Shown: positions 48,178 to 58,398, counted from the first letter of the stretch. The stretch: 64,000 nt of DNA from Phascolarctobacterium_A succinatutens_B (GCF_958453765.1 NZ_CAUDZA010000001.1:236771-300770), one strand, 5' to 3'. Notes: generated by a model not told the origin, from the sequence alone. Made by a program: numbers and translations.

Positions 48178-50224
48178 CTGTTTGACACTCCTCTAACTGT
48201 TTTTTAGTCAGCGCGATAATCTGCGCTTCTACATCCCTGGCACGTTTATTTGCCAGCTGCACACCGGCCACCGTCTGATGACCGCCGCCGCCCAGCTCTT
48301 CCATAATTACCTGCACATTGACGCTGCCGTCACTGCGGGCACTTATGCTCAGGGAGCCATCTTTATATTCAACAATTGCCATGCCTACAGCTACACTCTC
48401 AATAGTAATCAGAGTATCCGCTGTCTGCGCGGCAAGCACGGAAGACATAGTATCATTGTCGGCATTACGCATAACTGCAACAGATAAGCCCGGTATCGGC
48501 ATTTTAGCTCCGGCTATCAGCTTAGCCTTCTGCTGTACAAAGCTCAGATCATCCTTAAACAGTTGGCGTATCAGATTCGGGTTAGCACCGCAACGGCGCA
48601 GCAGAGCGGCAGCCTCAAAAGTTCGCTCGCCTGTCTGCACATTAAAGTTTTTCGTATCCAGGACAATGCCTGCATACAAGGCAGTTGCCTCCGCCGGAGT
48701 AATATCCAGTCTGTCATCAAAATAACCAATCAGCTCCGTTACCAGCTCACTGGTAGACGAGCTGGAAGGCTCCAGATACAGCAGTGTTGTATCACCGATA
48801 ATATCCTCGGCACGACGGTGATGGTCGATGATAATGCGGTTTCGGCAAGCCTGCAGTACAGCCTTACTGGCAGAAAGCACCTCGCGGTGATGATCGACGA
48901 TAACCAAAAGACTCTTATTGGTAACCAGCGGTAAAGCATCGGCACCGCTCCGCATTATATCTATATACTTTGTTTCATTATCCGAAAGAATGATGTTCTC
49001 ATTATCCAGCACCTCTGTAATACGCTTATAATAGGCATTATGCTCGCTGCTGACAATATAGGTTTCCTTGCCCAGCGACAGGCTCAGCTTAGCCATACCA
49101 ATGGTAGCGCCGATGGCATCGTAATCCTCATTGACGTGTCCCATAACAAAGATACGGTCGGCCTGCAGCATCTGCTCATGAATCGTCTGCGCTACGATGC
49201 GGGCACGCACACGCGTACTTTTGGCACCGACACTGCTCGTGCCGCCAAAAAATTGTGTATTCTTATCCTTCATAACAACAGCCTGGTCACCGCCGCGTCC
49301 TAATGCCAGATACAGGCTCTTATTGGCATTGCCGATAAGCTCCTCCAGCGTAACGCCGTCACAGGCTACACCTATACTTACAGTCGGCGGTATTTTATTG
49401 CCGCTGCGGATTTCGCGCACCTTATCCAGAATCATGAACTTATCTTCCATCATATCCATTACGGCAGACATTGAAAAACCCATCAGACTGCTTTCCTTGT
49501 TCATACGGCAGATAAAGCCCTGCTTGGAGGCAGCCCACTTGGTCAGCAGCTCGTTGATTTCGCCATTCAAATTGGCCATATTGGTTTCGCTCAGACCGCG
49601 CATAACCTCTTCGTAGTTATCAAAGCGCACATAGGCCAGGCACAGCTTATCATTGCTGTATTTCTGGCGCAAAAGCTCATAATCCGTGATATCCGTCAGA
49701 TACAGCATCAGGCCGCTGGAGGTATTTTCCTTTTTGCTGTGACGCTCCTGCGTTTCTACGCTGTAATAGCGCATACGATAATAGTGGTCCTCAATCTGAA
49801 TAACCTGCTCTCCGTCACGCACACTCATCAGCTCAAAAGCATTCTGCGCCAACGGTAGAATTTCCTCAGGCTTTTTGCCCTCCAGATTACTTTTGCCTGT
49901 CCAGGCGGCAAATAATTCATTTTTCCATTGCAGCTTGCCATCTTTGGAAAAAACTGCAATGCCTACATCCAGCTTGCGCACCGCAAAATGGTTGGTACGT
50001 TCAATATTGCGGATAATATTATCCAGATAACTGCTGAAGAAGATTTCCCTGTTAATAAGATTTTGGCGGCTGAAATAGTATATAACACCAAAAAGAATCA
50101 GTGCAGGAAAAATCAGCTTGGGCTGCAGATAGCAGACTAATATTGCCAGCAGCACAATTATCAGCAAATAAATATTAGTATCCGCTTTGGAATTCATATT
50201 CCGGTTAAACCTACTGAACATCAT
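48149..50224 (-). CDS. gdpP: Cyclic-di-AMP phosphodiesterase GdpP (YybT)
   Basis: About 691 aa. Two N-terminal TM helices are followed by a PAS domain, a degenerate GGDEF domain and a DHH-DHHA1 phosphodiesterase. Metal ligands are in GHVNEDYDAIGA, IVDHHRE and IIDHHRRAED; the DHHA1 motif is GGGGHQTVAG. It hydrolyses c-di-AMP to pApA, affecting osmolyte and wall homeostasis. Two adjacent ATGs (50224, 50221) and a GTG (50230) are possible; GAGG lies 5 bases before 50224. Confidence 0.94.
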   Translation of the reverse strand: MMFSRFNRNMNSKADTNIYLLIIVLLAILVCYLQPKLIFPALILFGVIYYFSRQNLINREIFFSSYLDNIIRNIERTNHFAVRKLDVGIAVFSKDGKLQWKNELFAAWTGKSNLEGKKPEEILPLAQNAFELMSVRDGEQVIQIEDHYYRMRYYSVETQERHSKKENTSSGLMLYLTDITDYELLRQKYSNDKLCLAYVRFDNYEEVMRGLSETNMANLNGEINELLTKWAASKQGFICRMNKESSLMGFSMSAVMDMMEDKFMILDKVREIRSGNKIPPTVSIGVACDGVTLEELIGNANKSLYLALGRGGDQAVVMKDKNTQFFGGTSSVGAKSTRVRARIVAQTIHEQMLQADRIFVMGHVNEDYDAIGATIGMAKLSLSLGKETYIVSSEHNAYYKRITEVLDNENIILSDNETKYIDIMRSGADALPLVTNKSLLVIVDHHREVLSASKAVLQACRNRIIIDHHRRAEDIIGDTTLLYLEPSSSSTSELVTELIGYFDDRLDITPAEATALYAGIVLDTKNFNVQTGERTFEAAALLRRCGANPNLIRQLFKDDLSFVQQKAKLIAGAKMPIPGLSVAVMRNADNDTMSSVLAAQTADTLITIESVAVGMAIVEYKDGSLSISARSDGSVNVQVIMEELGGGGHQTVAGVQLANKRARDVEAQIIALTKKQLEECQTDESNSFTRC

Positions 50225-50256
50225 TTTCACCTCAAATCCGGCACAGCTGCCGAACT

Positions 50257-51228
50257 TTACCTTTGTTTTCTGAATCTGCTTGCAGGACGGATTTTCCTGA
50301 AGTCCATAACAATATCAAAGGCACCTACATAAACCATAATCTGGGTAAAGATAGGCACTATAAAGAGCAGCGCTATACCGATATTGGCCCACCAACGCGG
50401 CTTGTGCTTTGTTTCTACAAACCAGTACAGCAGCACGATGCCCTGCAACACCAGCACAAAGCTGCAGACCGTCTGCACATTGACAGACAGTGTATACATC
50501 CAGCTTGCCTGATCATGCTGATAATAATAGGTTACCGCAAACAAAGACGCAGCATAAGGCCACAAAATCCAGCCGGGAACCTGCAGCATCGTAAACGGAG
50601 GAAAGGCTTCAAAGCTTTCACCCAGCTTCGTCAGAATCTTTTTGGCAGCCATATAGTTCACAAAGGCCATCAGCGGCGCACACATCAGAAAAGCACCCGG
50701 CATAATAATGCGCATCATGCGCAGCATTTCGGCATAACCGTCGACAGTCTTTTTGATATCGGCCTCACTCATGCCATGCTCGCGGTAATAAACCGTCAGC
50801 TGCTCCAAGCTTTGGTGGAAGGAGCTGAACATCATCTCAATCGGGTCAATACCCAGTACCCAGAAGCTCAGCACGATATTCAGAATAAGCGCAATAACCG
50901 CGCCGACACTGCCGTAAAGCATCATTTTCATCGGCGGCAGATGGCGTCGCATACACTCGCCTAAAATCAAGCCCAAAAGGCCGAAAATCGCTGCCAGGAA
51001 AAAGGCATTAATCGGACTTATAATCATCGCGATAATCACGGTAGCAACCAACAGCGTCATAATGCTCCACTTCAGGCCATGACGGCAGCCACAGATAACT
51101 ATCGGCAAGGGCCAGACAAAATTAACAAAAGCACCCAGCACAGGCACATACATACTTATTAAAGCCATAACGATGGCAACGGCAGCTAAAATACCGGCCT
51201 CAACCATGGCAGATGTTTTACGAATCAC
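50257..51228 (-). CDS. yybS: YybS-like DUF2232 membrane protein
   Basis: 323-aa protein with about eight TM helices (ALISMYVPVLGAFVNFVWPLPIVICGCRHGLKWSI at the start). It precedes gdpP by 32 bases, as in Bacillus. Its function is unknown; some members resemble S-component-like membrane proteins. Confidence 0.85.
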   Translation of the reverse strand: MIRKTSAMVEAGILAAVAIVMALISMYVPVLGAFVNFVWPLPIVICGCRHGLKWSIMTLLVATVIIAMIISPINAFFLAAIFGLLGLILGECMRRHLPPMKMMLYGSVGAVIALILNIVLSFWVLGIDPIEMMFSSFHQSLEQLTVYYREHGMSEADIKKTVDGYAEMLRMMRIIMPGAFLMCAPLMAFVNYMAAKKILTKLGESFEAFPPFTMLQVPGWILWPYAASLFAVTYYYQHDQASWMYTLSVNVQTVCSFVLVLQGIVLLYWFVETKHKPRWWANIGIALLFIVPIFTQIMVYVGAFDIVMDFRKIRPASRFRKQR

Positions 51229-51427
51229 AGGTTATCCTCCTTTATGGATATATTTCTTCAATATATTATTGTACTACATCAACCGCTGAAAAGCAAAGGC
51301 TTTACGCCTTACAAAGCGCAGTATTGCGCATTTCATATAAAAATGGTATAATATTAATAGCGCTCATGTCTGGCATTAATTGCCGTACATAAGCGTCTTT
51401 TATTTTTTTCAAATAGGGGGTTTTAGC

Positions 51428-52075
51428 TTGCATAAGCAATATTTTCCGCAGCGCTGCTGCATGTTTCTCGTCGGTATCTTTACCATGACACTCGGCATTG
51501 CTCTTTCCTGCAAGGCTGATTTAGGCACATCGCCCATTTCCAGTGTACCATGGGTTATGAGTATGTTTACACCCTGGAGCATCGGTGAAATAACTATTGT
51601 CCTGAATCTGCTTTTTATTATTGCCCAGCCCATTCTGCTGCGGCAAATTTACTGGCATGAGCTGCTGGGCCAGCTGGTAACACTGCTCGCCTTCGGCTAC
51701 TGCATAGATTTTTCGATGAACCTGTTGAGCTGGGTAAAACCGGACACACTGTTCTGGCAATGGTTTGACTGCATCCTTAGCACCATCATCCTTGCCTTCG
51801 GAGTTTTTCTCTGTATCCGTGCCAAAATTTTCGTTGCAGCCGGTGAAGGTATCGTACTGGTTATTTCTTTTATCAGCAAAATTAAATTCAGCATCATCAA
51901 AAACTGCTTCGACTGCACACTCGTTGCTATCAGCCTGGCAATTTCCTTTATGCACTTCGGTGCTATGCGCGGCGTAGGCGTAGGCACGATTGCCGCAGCC
52001 ATCCTCGTCGGCCGCTGGATACAGCTTTACAGCAACAAGCTGCATATTTTCGACAAATGGAGCATCTTAGAGTAA
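51428..52075 (+). CDS. YczE-like membrane protein
   Basis: 215 aa from a TTG at 51428, preceded by TAGGGGG; the longer frame from 51380 has no ribosome site. Five to six TM helices; GIALSCKADLGTSPISSVPWVMS near the start and AAGEGIVLVISF later are typical of the YczE/DUF6198 group. Function unknown. It is alone between the divergent yybS and the cold shock gene. Confidence 0.72.
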   Translation: MHKQYFPQRCCMFLVGIFTMTLGIALSCKADLGTSPISSVPWVMSMFTPWSIGEITIVLNLLFIIAQPILLRQIYWHELLGQLVTLLAFGYCIDFSMNLLSWVKPDTLFWQWFDCILSTIILAFGVFLCIRAKIFVAAGEGIVLVISFISKIKFSIIKNCFDCTLVAISLAISFMHFGAMRGVGVGTIAAAILVGRWIQLYSNKLHIFDKWSILE

Positions 52076-52200
52076 GATTTTTTATTACTCTAATTATTTC
52101 GTTTTAATTTTCTGAATTTTTCTTGTTTTCTGCAAGATTGTATGTTATAATCCATTACAACAGCTGTTAGTATAATATTTGTCAAAGAAGGTGCTTAATT

Positions 52201-52407
52201 ATGCTCAGTATTGGTACAGTAAAATGGTTTAATAATAACAAAGGCTATGGATTTATAGAAGCACGCAACGGTCAGGAGGTTTTCGTGCATTTTTCAGCCA
52301 TCCGTTCCGACGGCTATCGCTGTCTGCAGGAAGGCCAGCGTGTTTCCTATCATCTGTCACGCGGTAAACACGGCCCGATGGCATTGAACGTATCGCCGAT
52401 TATTTAA
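52201..52407 (+). CDS. Cold shock domain protein
   Basis: 68-aa single CSD. RNP1 KGYGFIE and RNP2 VFVHF are intact, binding single-stranded RNA/DNA. It is more divergent than CspA at the C-terminus (HLSRGKHGPMALNVSPII). The gene has its own terminator. Confidence 0.93.
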   Translation: MLSIGTVKWFNNNKGYGFIEARNGQEVFVHFSAIRSDGYRCLQEGQRVSYHLSRGKHGPMALNVSPII

Positions 52408-52418
52408 TACGGACCTGC

Positions 52419-52446
52419 GCCGGCAGTTTATCTGCCGGCCTTTTTT
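52419..52446 (+). terminator. Cold shock gene terminator
   Basis: GCCGGCAG/CTGCCGGC stem with a TTTATC-type loop and six T. Confidence 0.88.
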
Positions 52447-52608
52447 ATTGCTTCAATAATATTGTTCAAACAAATTCTGAGATTTATAACGCACTTAGTT
52501 AAAATAAAATGCACCACATTGCCGCTTACTAAAATTAAAAAACAGTGCGACTTTCGGGAATTATCTTGCAGTTTAGTAAATTTTATGTTAAATTTAAGTA
52601 AAGTATTG

Positions 52609-52636
52609 TTGCGTTTTTGTAGACAATGTGTATACA
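52609..52636 (+). promoter_or_regulatory. Promoter of the ferric ABC transporter operon
   Basis: TTGCGT (52609-52614), 16-base spacer, TATACA (52631-52636), 62 bases before the binding-protein start. A plausible but imperfect promoter; no Fur box was clearly seen. Confidence 0.45.
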
Positions 52637-52698
52637 AAAGCGGAATAGTAATAATAACCGTCGGCAACTGCTGCGGTATTTTCAAGGAGGTTTTATCA

Positions 52699-53730
52699 AT
52701 GGCAAAGAAAACTAGTTTATGGGCACTGTTGCTCGTAATGCTCGTAACTATGCTTACAGCTGGTTGCGGCGGCGGTGGCGGGGAGAAGAAAGCTGCTCCT
52801 GCTAATGACAAAAAACTTATCATCTATACCTCTATGAAGGAATCTCTGATTAAAGGCATCGTTGAGGGCTTCAAGAAACAAAATCCGGATATTGATGTCG
52901 ACTATCAGTCTGCCGGTGCAGGCAAGCTGATGGCTAAAATCGCTGCTGAACGTCAAAGCGGCAAAATTTTGGCAGACGTTATCTGGACCAGTGAAGTTCC
53001 TGATTTCTATAAAATGAAAGATGAGGGCATTTTGGAAAAATACCAAAGCCCGGTATTAAAAGAAACTGTTAACCCGTTCAACGATTATGATGGCTCCTTC
53101 CATGCAGCACGTCTTGGTACTTTGGGCATCATCATCAACACCGATAAAGTCAAAACTGCTCCAACCCAATGGTCTGACCTGCTGAAACCGGAATACAAAA
53201 ACGGCTTCGGTATTGCTAACCCGGCTCTTTCCGGCACCTCTTACATGAGCGTAGCACTGTTGGAAAAACAATTCGGTTGGAAATTCTTCGAAGATATCAA
53301 AGCTAACGGCGGCCGCATCGGTAAAGGCTCCGGTCAAGTTATCGACGATACCGCTTCTGGCGAGCTTGTTTCTTCCTTAGCAGTTGACTATATCACCAAC
53401 GCTAAGATTGCCAAAGGTGCTCATCTGCAAATGTGCTATCCGCCTGAACTCCTGGTAGTTCCCAGCCCGGTAGCTATTTTCAAAGGCACCACTAAATTGG
53501 ATGCTGCTAAAAAGTTTGTTGATTATCTGTTAAGCAAAGAAGCACAAACCCTGGTTGCAAAGCAAGGCACCATCCCTGTACGCGAGGACGTAGAAATCCC
53601 TGCTAAATTTAATCTGCCGGCTCCGAAGGCTGCTCTGGAAAAATCCATTAAGATTGATTACAAAGAAGCTGTAAAGACCAAAGAAGAAACCATTAAGAAG
53701 TTCTCTGATATTATGCAGGTTAAGAAATAA
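52699..53730 (+). CDS. ABC transporter substrate-binding lipoprotein, probable Fe3+ type
   Basis: 343-aa lipoprotein. The signal peptide ends in the lipobox LTAGC, with a glycine-rich linker. The mature part matches the AfuA/FbpA-type extracellular solute-binding fold (IYTSMKESLIKGIVEGFKKQNPDIDVDYQSAG; DVIWTSEV; GFGIANPALSGTSYM; PVAIFKGTTKLDAAKKFVDYLLS). ATG at 52699 follows AAGGAGG. Ferric iron is the usual ligand; thiamine or 2-aminoethylphosphonate binders look similar. It is followed by a terminator that probably lets excess binding protein be made. Confidence 0.85.
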   Translation: MAKKTSLWALLLVMLVTMLTAGCGGGGGEKKAAPANDKKLIIYTSMKESLIKGIVEGFKKQNPDIDVDYQSAGAGKLMAKIAAERQSGKILADVIWTSEVPDFYKMKDEGILEKYQSPVLKETVNPFNDYDGSFHAARLGTLGIIINTDKVKTAPTQWSDLLKPEYKNGFGIANPALSGTSYMSVALLEKQFGWKFFEDIKANGGRIGKGSGQVIDDTASGELVSSLAVDYITNAKIAKGAHLQMCYPPELLVVPSPVAIFKGTTKLDAAKKFVDYLLSKEAQTLVAKQGTIPVREDVEIPAKFNLPAPKAALEKSIKIDYKEAVKTKEETIKKFSDIMQVKK

Positions 53731-53771
53731 GCTTCAGACAAGCTCAGTCAAATTTAGTAAGTCAAAGCAAT

Positions 53772-53804
53772 GGCGGCACAGGTTTGACCTGTACCGCCTT
53801 TTTT
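53772..53804 (+). terminator. Partial terminator after the binding protein
   Basis: GGCGGcACAGGT / ACCTGTaCCGCC with six T, in the gap before the first ATPase gene. Confidence 0.8.
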
Positions 53805-53829
53805 CAACAAAAAGGAGTTTTATTTAGAT

Positions 53830-54921
53830 ATGGAAGACATTATTAAAGTTGAAAATGTCGCCAAGGGGTACGCTAAGCACCAGGTACTGCAAAACTTGGA
53901 CCTGAATATCAAAAAAGGTGAATGCTTTACCCTGCTTGGTCCTTCCGGCTGCGGCAAAACTGTCCTCATCCGCCTGATTGCAGGCCACGAGGTTCCGGAT
54001 GCCGGTAAAATCAGTATTGATAATACTACTGTTGCCGACAGCAGCAGCGGCGAATATATTCCCCCGGAAAGACGCGGTCTTGGTATCGTGTTCCAGGATT
54101 ACGCAGTATGGCCGCATATGACGGTTTACGAAAATATTGCTTATCCGCTGAAAATGGAAAAACGCCCTAAGGATGAAATCGACAAGCTGGTTATGGATAT
54201 GGTTGAAATAGTCGGCATGAAGGGTTTGGAAAAACGCCTTCCTTCCGAGCTCAGCGGCGGACAGCAACAGCGCGTAGCTTTGGCGAGAGCCTTAGTATCT
54301 GACCCGTCCGTAATGCTGCTTGACGAACCCCTGAGTAACCTAGATGCTAACCTGCGTGAAGAAATGCGCTTTGAAATCAAAGCACTGCAGCGCAAATTCG
54401 GCATCACCGTTATGTATGTAACCCATGACCAGGAAGTAGCACTGGCTATTTCCGACCGCATTGCTATTATGGATGCCCAGGGACATATCCGCCAAATCGG
54501 CACTCCCTACGAAATTTTTGAAAAGCCTGCTGATTTATTCATCTTTAAATTTATGGGCATTGCTAATTTCCTGGCAGTCAAGGAAGCTAACGGCAAATTT
54601 GTCGTAGGCAACGGCACTCAGGAGGTTCGCTGGGAAGCACCTAAAGGCAAAGCAGCTGCCTGGGTAGCAGCCTTCCGTCCTTCAGATGTAGAAATCCACC
54701 GTGAAGGCCCCGGACTGAAAGGCATTATCCATCGCGCCAACTTCCTGGGCGCAACCATGGACTATGCCATCGATATTGACGGCGAAAGCCTGCGTACAGA
54801 GCTTTTGACACATGAAGCTATCAATAACAATCTGATGTTTAAGGAAGGCGACGAATGCTACATCACCTTCCGCAGCCTGCTCTGGTTTGATGCAGAGCAA
54901 TTGAAGGAGGTAGAGGAATAA
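53830..54921 (+). CDS. ABC transporter ATPase subunit A (PotA/FbpC type)
   Basis: 363 aa with Walker A GPSGCGKT, signature LSGGQQQRVALARAL, Walker B VMLLDEPLSNLD and the switch His in THDQE. The C-terminal TOBE-like domain regulates. It overlaps the permease by 1 base (stop/start TAATG). Paired with a second ATPase downstream. Confidence 0.9.
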   Translation: MEDIIKVENVAKGYAKHQVLQNLDLNIKKGECFTLLGPSGCGKTVLIRLIAGHEVPDAGKISIDNTTVADSSSGEYIPPERRGLGIVFQDYAVWPHMTVYENIAYPLKMEKRPKDEIDKLVMDMVEIVGMKGLEKRLPSELSGGQQQRVALARALVSDPSVMLLDEPLSNLDANLREEMRFEIKALQRKFGITVMYVTHDQEVALAISDRIAIMDAQGHIRQIGTPYEIFEKPADLFIFKFMGIANFLAVKEANGKFVVGNGTQEVRWEAPKGKAAAWVAAFRPSDVEIHREGPGLKGIIHRANFLGATMDYAIDIDGESLRTELLTHEAINNNLMFKEGDECYITFRSLLWFDAEQLKEVEE

Positions 54922-56618
54922 TGAGCACAGGCACCATCAAAAAAGATTCCGGCTTTGGCGTAGCTCAGCTGATTCTTTTTATCTCTATCGCCGTACTGGT
55001 CATCTTCGTTGCCTGGCCGGTACTTCTGATTTTGTTTAACGCATTCTTTGTTGACGGCTCCTTCAACAGCCACGACTTTTATGCAGTACTCACCGAGCCT
55101 GAAACCTTCCAGGCCCTCATCAATTCACTGATTATCGCCAGCATGACCACTATCGGCAGTACTATTGTAGGTACCTTCTTTGCCTGGCTGGTAACACGTA
55201 CTGACCTGCCCTATAAGAACTTTATGAAAAGCCTTTTCCTTGTCCCCTTTATGTTGCCATCATTCATCGGTGCATTAGCATGGAAAATGCTTTTATCTCC
55301 TAACTCCGGTTATATCAACAAATTCTTTATCGAAACCTTCGGTTTTTCCGGTCCGGTTTTCGATATCTACACCTACCATGGCATCAGTGCCGTAGAGGTT
55401 ATGTATCTTTTCCCGTTCGTATTTATCCAGGTTTGCGGTGCATTGGAACGTATGGACCCGACCTTGGAAGAATCTGCCCGTATTTCCGGTGCCGGCCTGT
55501 TTACGATTACCCGCAAAATCACCATTCCGCTGGTTATGCCATCTATCATGAGCGGCGCGCTGCTGATTATGCTTTACTCCATGGCTCACTTCGGTACTGT
55601 AGCTGTTTTAGGTATTGAACAGGGTATTTACAACATCCCGACACTTATTTATGAAAAGATTCACCAGAGCGGCGGCAGCTTTGAATCTATCCGTACCGGT
55701 ACCGTACTGGCAACCGTACTGGTTGTTTCCGCAGCCTGCATTATCTGGGCACAGCAAAAAATTCTCAGCAACGGCCATTACCAGATTATCGGCGGCAAAA
55801 GCTTCCGTCCTATGGAGCTCAAACTGCGCGGCCTGCGTTATCCGCTGCTGTTTTTCTGCCTGGCTTACATCGCCTTCACGATTCTGCTGCCTACGGCAGT
55901 TATCTTCCTTGTAGGCGGCGTTAAGACCTACGGCCTGCCCTTTACGATGGAAAACCTGTCTTTGGACAACTACAAATATATTCTCTTTGAATATGAAGTT
56001 ACCAAAGACGCTATCTTCAACAGTATCAGCTTAGGCCTGGCAGCAGCAATTATCACTATGTTTGCCGGCGTTATGATTTCCTATGTAATTGTTAAGATGA
56101 AGGTTCGCGGCAAAGGTATTTTGGAATTCTTGGGCATGCTGCCCTTCTCCGTACCCGGCTCCGTTATCGCCCTCGGCGTAATCCTTGCCTGGAGCGGCCA
56201 ATTTGGCGTTAACCTCTACAACACAGTATGGATTATTCTTGTAGCCTACATCGCCCGCTACATGGCCTTCTCTCTGAAGGCTAACTCCGCAGCCCTGGAA
56301 CAGGTACACGATTCCCTGATGGAAGCATCCCGCTCCTGCGGCGCAACCATGTGGCAATCATTAAAGGATATTGTTATTCCTTTGGTTAAGCCCGGTATGA
56401 TCAGTGCTTTCTTCCTGATTTTCCTGCCGGCACTGCGCGAATTAACCGTATCCATTATGCTGTATGCTCCTACCACCAGAACTATCGGTGTTGCTATCTA
56501 TACCTTAAACGAGGACGGCGAAACGGTTATGTCTACAGCCCTCGCAGGTATCGCCCTGATCCTGATTGTAGTCGGTCAGATGCTGATTAATCGTTTTACC
56601 AAGAAAGTAGAGGGTTAA
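54921..56618 (+). CDS. ABC transporter permease, two fused permease domains
   Basis: 565-aa protein with about twelve TM helices and two EAA loops (ISGAGLFTITRKITIPLVMPSI and SRSCGATMWQSLKDIVIPLVKPGM), one per half. This FbpB/SfuB-like fused layout is typical of ferric and related importers. One copy therefore forms the whole channel. Confidence 0.9.
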   Translation: MSTGTIKKDSGFGVAQLILFISIAVLVIFVAWPVLLILFNAFFVDGSFNSHDFYAVLTEPETFQALINSLIIASMTTIGSTIVGTFFAWLVTRTDLPYKNFMKSLFLVPFMLPSFIGALAWKMLLSPNSGYINKFFIETFGFSGPVFDIYTYHGISAVEVMYLFPFVFIQVCGALERMDPTLEESARISGAGLFTITRKITIPLVMPSIMSGALLIMLYSMAHFGTVAVLGIEQGIYNIPTLIYEKIHQSGGSFESIRTGTVLATVLVVSAACIIWAQQKILSNGHYQIIGGKSFRPMELKLRGLRYPLLFFCLAYIAFTILLPTAVIFLVGGVKTYGLPFTMENLSLDNYKYILFEYEVTKDAIFNSISLGLAAAIITMFAGVMISYVIVKMKVRGKGILEFLGMLPFSVPGSVIALGVILAWSGQFGVNLYNTVWIILVAYIARYMAFSLKANSAALEQVHDSLMEASRSCGATMWQSLKDIVIPLVKPGMISAFFLIFLPALRELTVSIMLYAPTTRTIGVAIYTLNEDGETVMSTALAGIALILIVVGQMLINRFTKKVEG

Positions 56619-56620
56619 TT

Positions 56621-57691
56621 ATGTCCTATATCCGTTTAGTAAATGTAACCAAACAATTTGGTGATGTAACCGCTGTCAATAACCTGAATCTGGAAATCGG
56701 CAAGGGTGAATGCTTCTCCATGCTGGGACCATCAGGCTGCGGCAAAACTACCACCCTGCGCATGGTAGCAGGCTTCGAAGATTTGTCTGACGGTGAAGTA
56801 TGGGTAGGCGACCGCCTGCTTTCCTCACCTAAAAAGCATCACTATACACCTCCGGAAAACCGTAATTTCGGCATGGTTTTCCAAGCCTTTGCTGTATGGC
56901 CCCACATGAGCGTTTACGAAAACGTTGCTTTTCCGTTGCGTCTGCGCAAACTGCCCAAGAGTGAAATTGATCAGCGCACCCGTGATGCTCTCATTGCTAC
57001 CAACCTGCTGAAATCAGCAGAAGACAGCCCGGCCAACCTGTCAGGCGGTGGCAAACAGCGCGTTGCTTTAGCACGTGCGCTGGCTATTAATCCTGATGTC
57101 ATGCTGCTTGACGAGCCTCTCTCCAGTCTGGACCCGCATCTGCGTGAGGAAATGCGCTTTGAAATCAAAGACCTGCAGCGTAAATATGGCTTCTCCATTA
57201 TTTACGTAACACATGACCAATCCGAAGCAATGGCACTTTCTGACCGTATTCTGGTTATGCAATTAGGTGTTATGCAGCAGATTGATACACCGCTCAATGT
57301 TTACAACAACCCATCCAACAAATTTGTTTTCAGCTTCATCGGTGTATCCAGCTTCACTGATGTTACCTGGCAAGGAAACCAGGCCTTCATCAAAGGCTCA
57401 CAGCATGCACTTCCGTCCGCACTTGTTATCCCTGACCGTATGCGTGGCGAAACTGTCTTCAACCTCGCCAGCCGTCCGACCGAGATTCGCTTTACCAGCG
57501 AAACCGATCCCAACGGCGTGCGTGGTACAGTTATCCGCAAGGCCTTCCTGGGCGAAATCATCGATTATCTGGTAAAAATCGGTGATCAGGAAATCCGCGT
57601 ACAAATCGGGCGCCGTGATCCCGGTCCTGAAGTTAACGAGGTATGCTATCTGCACTTCCTACGTCCCTTCTGGTACAAAGTAAACGAATAA
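56621..57691 (+). CDS. ABC transporter ATPase subunit B (PotA/FbpC type)
   Basis: 356 aa, with Walker A GPSGCGKTTTLRMVAG, signature LSGGGKQRVALARAL, Walker B VMLLDEPLSSLDPH, and THDQSEA. It starts 2 bases after the permease stop. A second, diverged ATPase in one operon with a fused permease suggests a heterodimeric motor. Confidence 0.9.
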   Translation: MSYIRLVNVTKQFGDVTAVNNLNLEIGKGECFSMLGPSGCGKTTTLRMVAGFEDLSDGEVWVGDRLLSSPKKHHYTPPENRNFGMVFQAFAVWPHMSVYENVAFPLRLRKLPKSEIDQRTRDALIATNLLKSAEDSPANLSGGGKQRVALARALAINPDVMLLDEPLSSLDPHLREEMRFEIKDLQRKYGFSIIYVTHDQSEAMALSDRILVMQLGVMQQIDTPLNVYNNPSNKFVFSFIGVSSFTDVTWQGNQAFIKGSQHALPSALVIPDRMRGETVFNLASRPTEIRFTSETDPNGVRGTVIRKAFLGEIIDYLVKIGDQEIRVQIGRRDPGPEVNEVCYLHFLRPFWYKVNE

Positions 57692-57700
57692 GCTCTCCAT

Positions 57701-57738
57701 AAAAAAGCCAGCATATCAATATGATATGCTGGTTTTTT
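57701..57738. terminator. Bidirectional terminator
   Basis: CCAGCATATCA/TGATATGCTGG with ATAT loop and A/T runs on both sides, between converging genes. Confidence 0.88.
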
Positions 57739-57759
57739 ATGTCTTATTTCACTCTTCTT

Positions 57760-58188
57760 TTAAAGCTTTACGTCCAGCGAAGCGCTAACGCCCACGCCCT
57801 GCACACGGTTAACATTTTTATAAGACACATTGTCTACCGGAATCAGCACTTTGCAGCGTACGCCCAACAGCGTCTGCTCAATCATCAGCGCCGCCTTCAC
57901 CTGGTCAACCTTCGCCTGCGGGCCGGAAACCTGCGCTGCACCGGCACGGCTGCCGTCACCAACAGAAATAACCGGTACTACTTTCGTAGCATCCGTCGAA
58001 CTTACACCGTACTTGGCCGTTACAGAGTTAATTGCATTATTCAACGCCGGAGCGGTAGCATCTACAGCATAACCGATAACGCCGCCCTTGAGGACCTTAT
58101 CTAAAATGCCGGCCTGCGCCGCAGGCATACTGTTACCTAAAACAAAACCACACACAAGTGCTGCCGCAATCCATTTCTTATTTCTCAT
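57760..58188 (-). CDS. Secreted protein of unknown function
   Basis: 142 aa with a signal peptide ending AAQA (about residue 26). The mature part contains a glycine/alanine-rich region (VLKGGVIGYAVDATAPALNNAINSVTAKYG) and ends in a beta-rich half with VRCKVLIPVDNVSYKNVNRVQGVGVSASLDVKL. No family recognised. AGGAGGT precedes the ATG. Confidence 0.7.
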   Translation of the reverse strand: MRNKKWIAAALVCGFVLGNSMPAAQAGILDKVLKGGVIGYAVDATAPALNNAINSVTAKYGVSSTDATKVVPVISVGDGSRAGAAQVSGPQAKVDQVKAALMIEQTLLGVRCKVLIPVDNVSYKNVNRVQGVGVSASLDVKL

Positions 58189-58364
58189 AACGCATACCTC
58201 CTAGAATACTTATTATATTCGACAAGCAGCGTCAAAAGCCTTGCAAGCATTCTGTGAAATTAAAGTAACGAGATTGTTACTACCCGGAATTTATATTTCC
58301 CTATAACCGAAGCGCATCCCTAAAGGTTATCAAGAGCCTCACAATCTCGATTATAAAGTACCAA

Positions 58365-58398
58365 AGGCTATTGTATCACCCTGCAGATACAACAGCCT
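58365..58398. other. Stem-loop between the secreted protein gene and the LysM gene
   Basis: AGGCTaTTGTATC pairs with GATACAAcAGCCT (12 of 13). Minus-strand downstream sequence has no U-run, so it is a weak terminator or mRNA stabiliser for the LysM gene. The rest of the 250-base gap holds nothing recognised. Confidence 0.45.
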
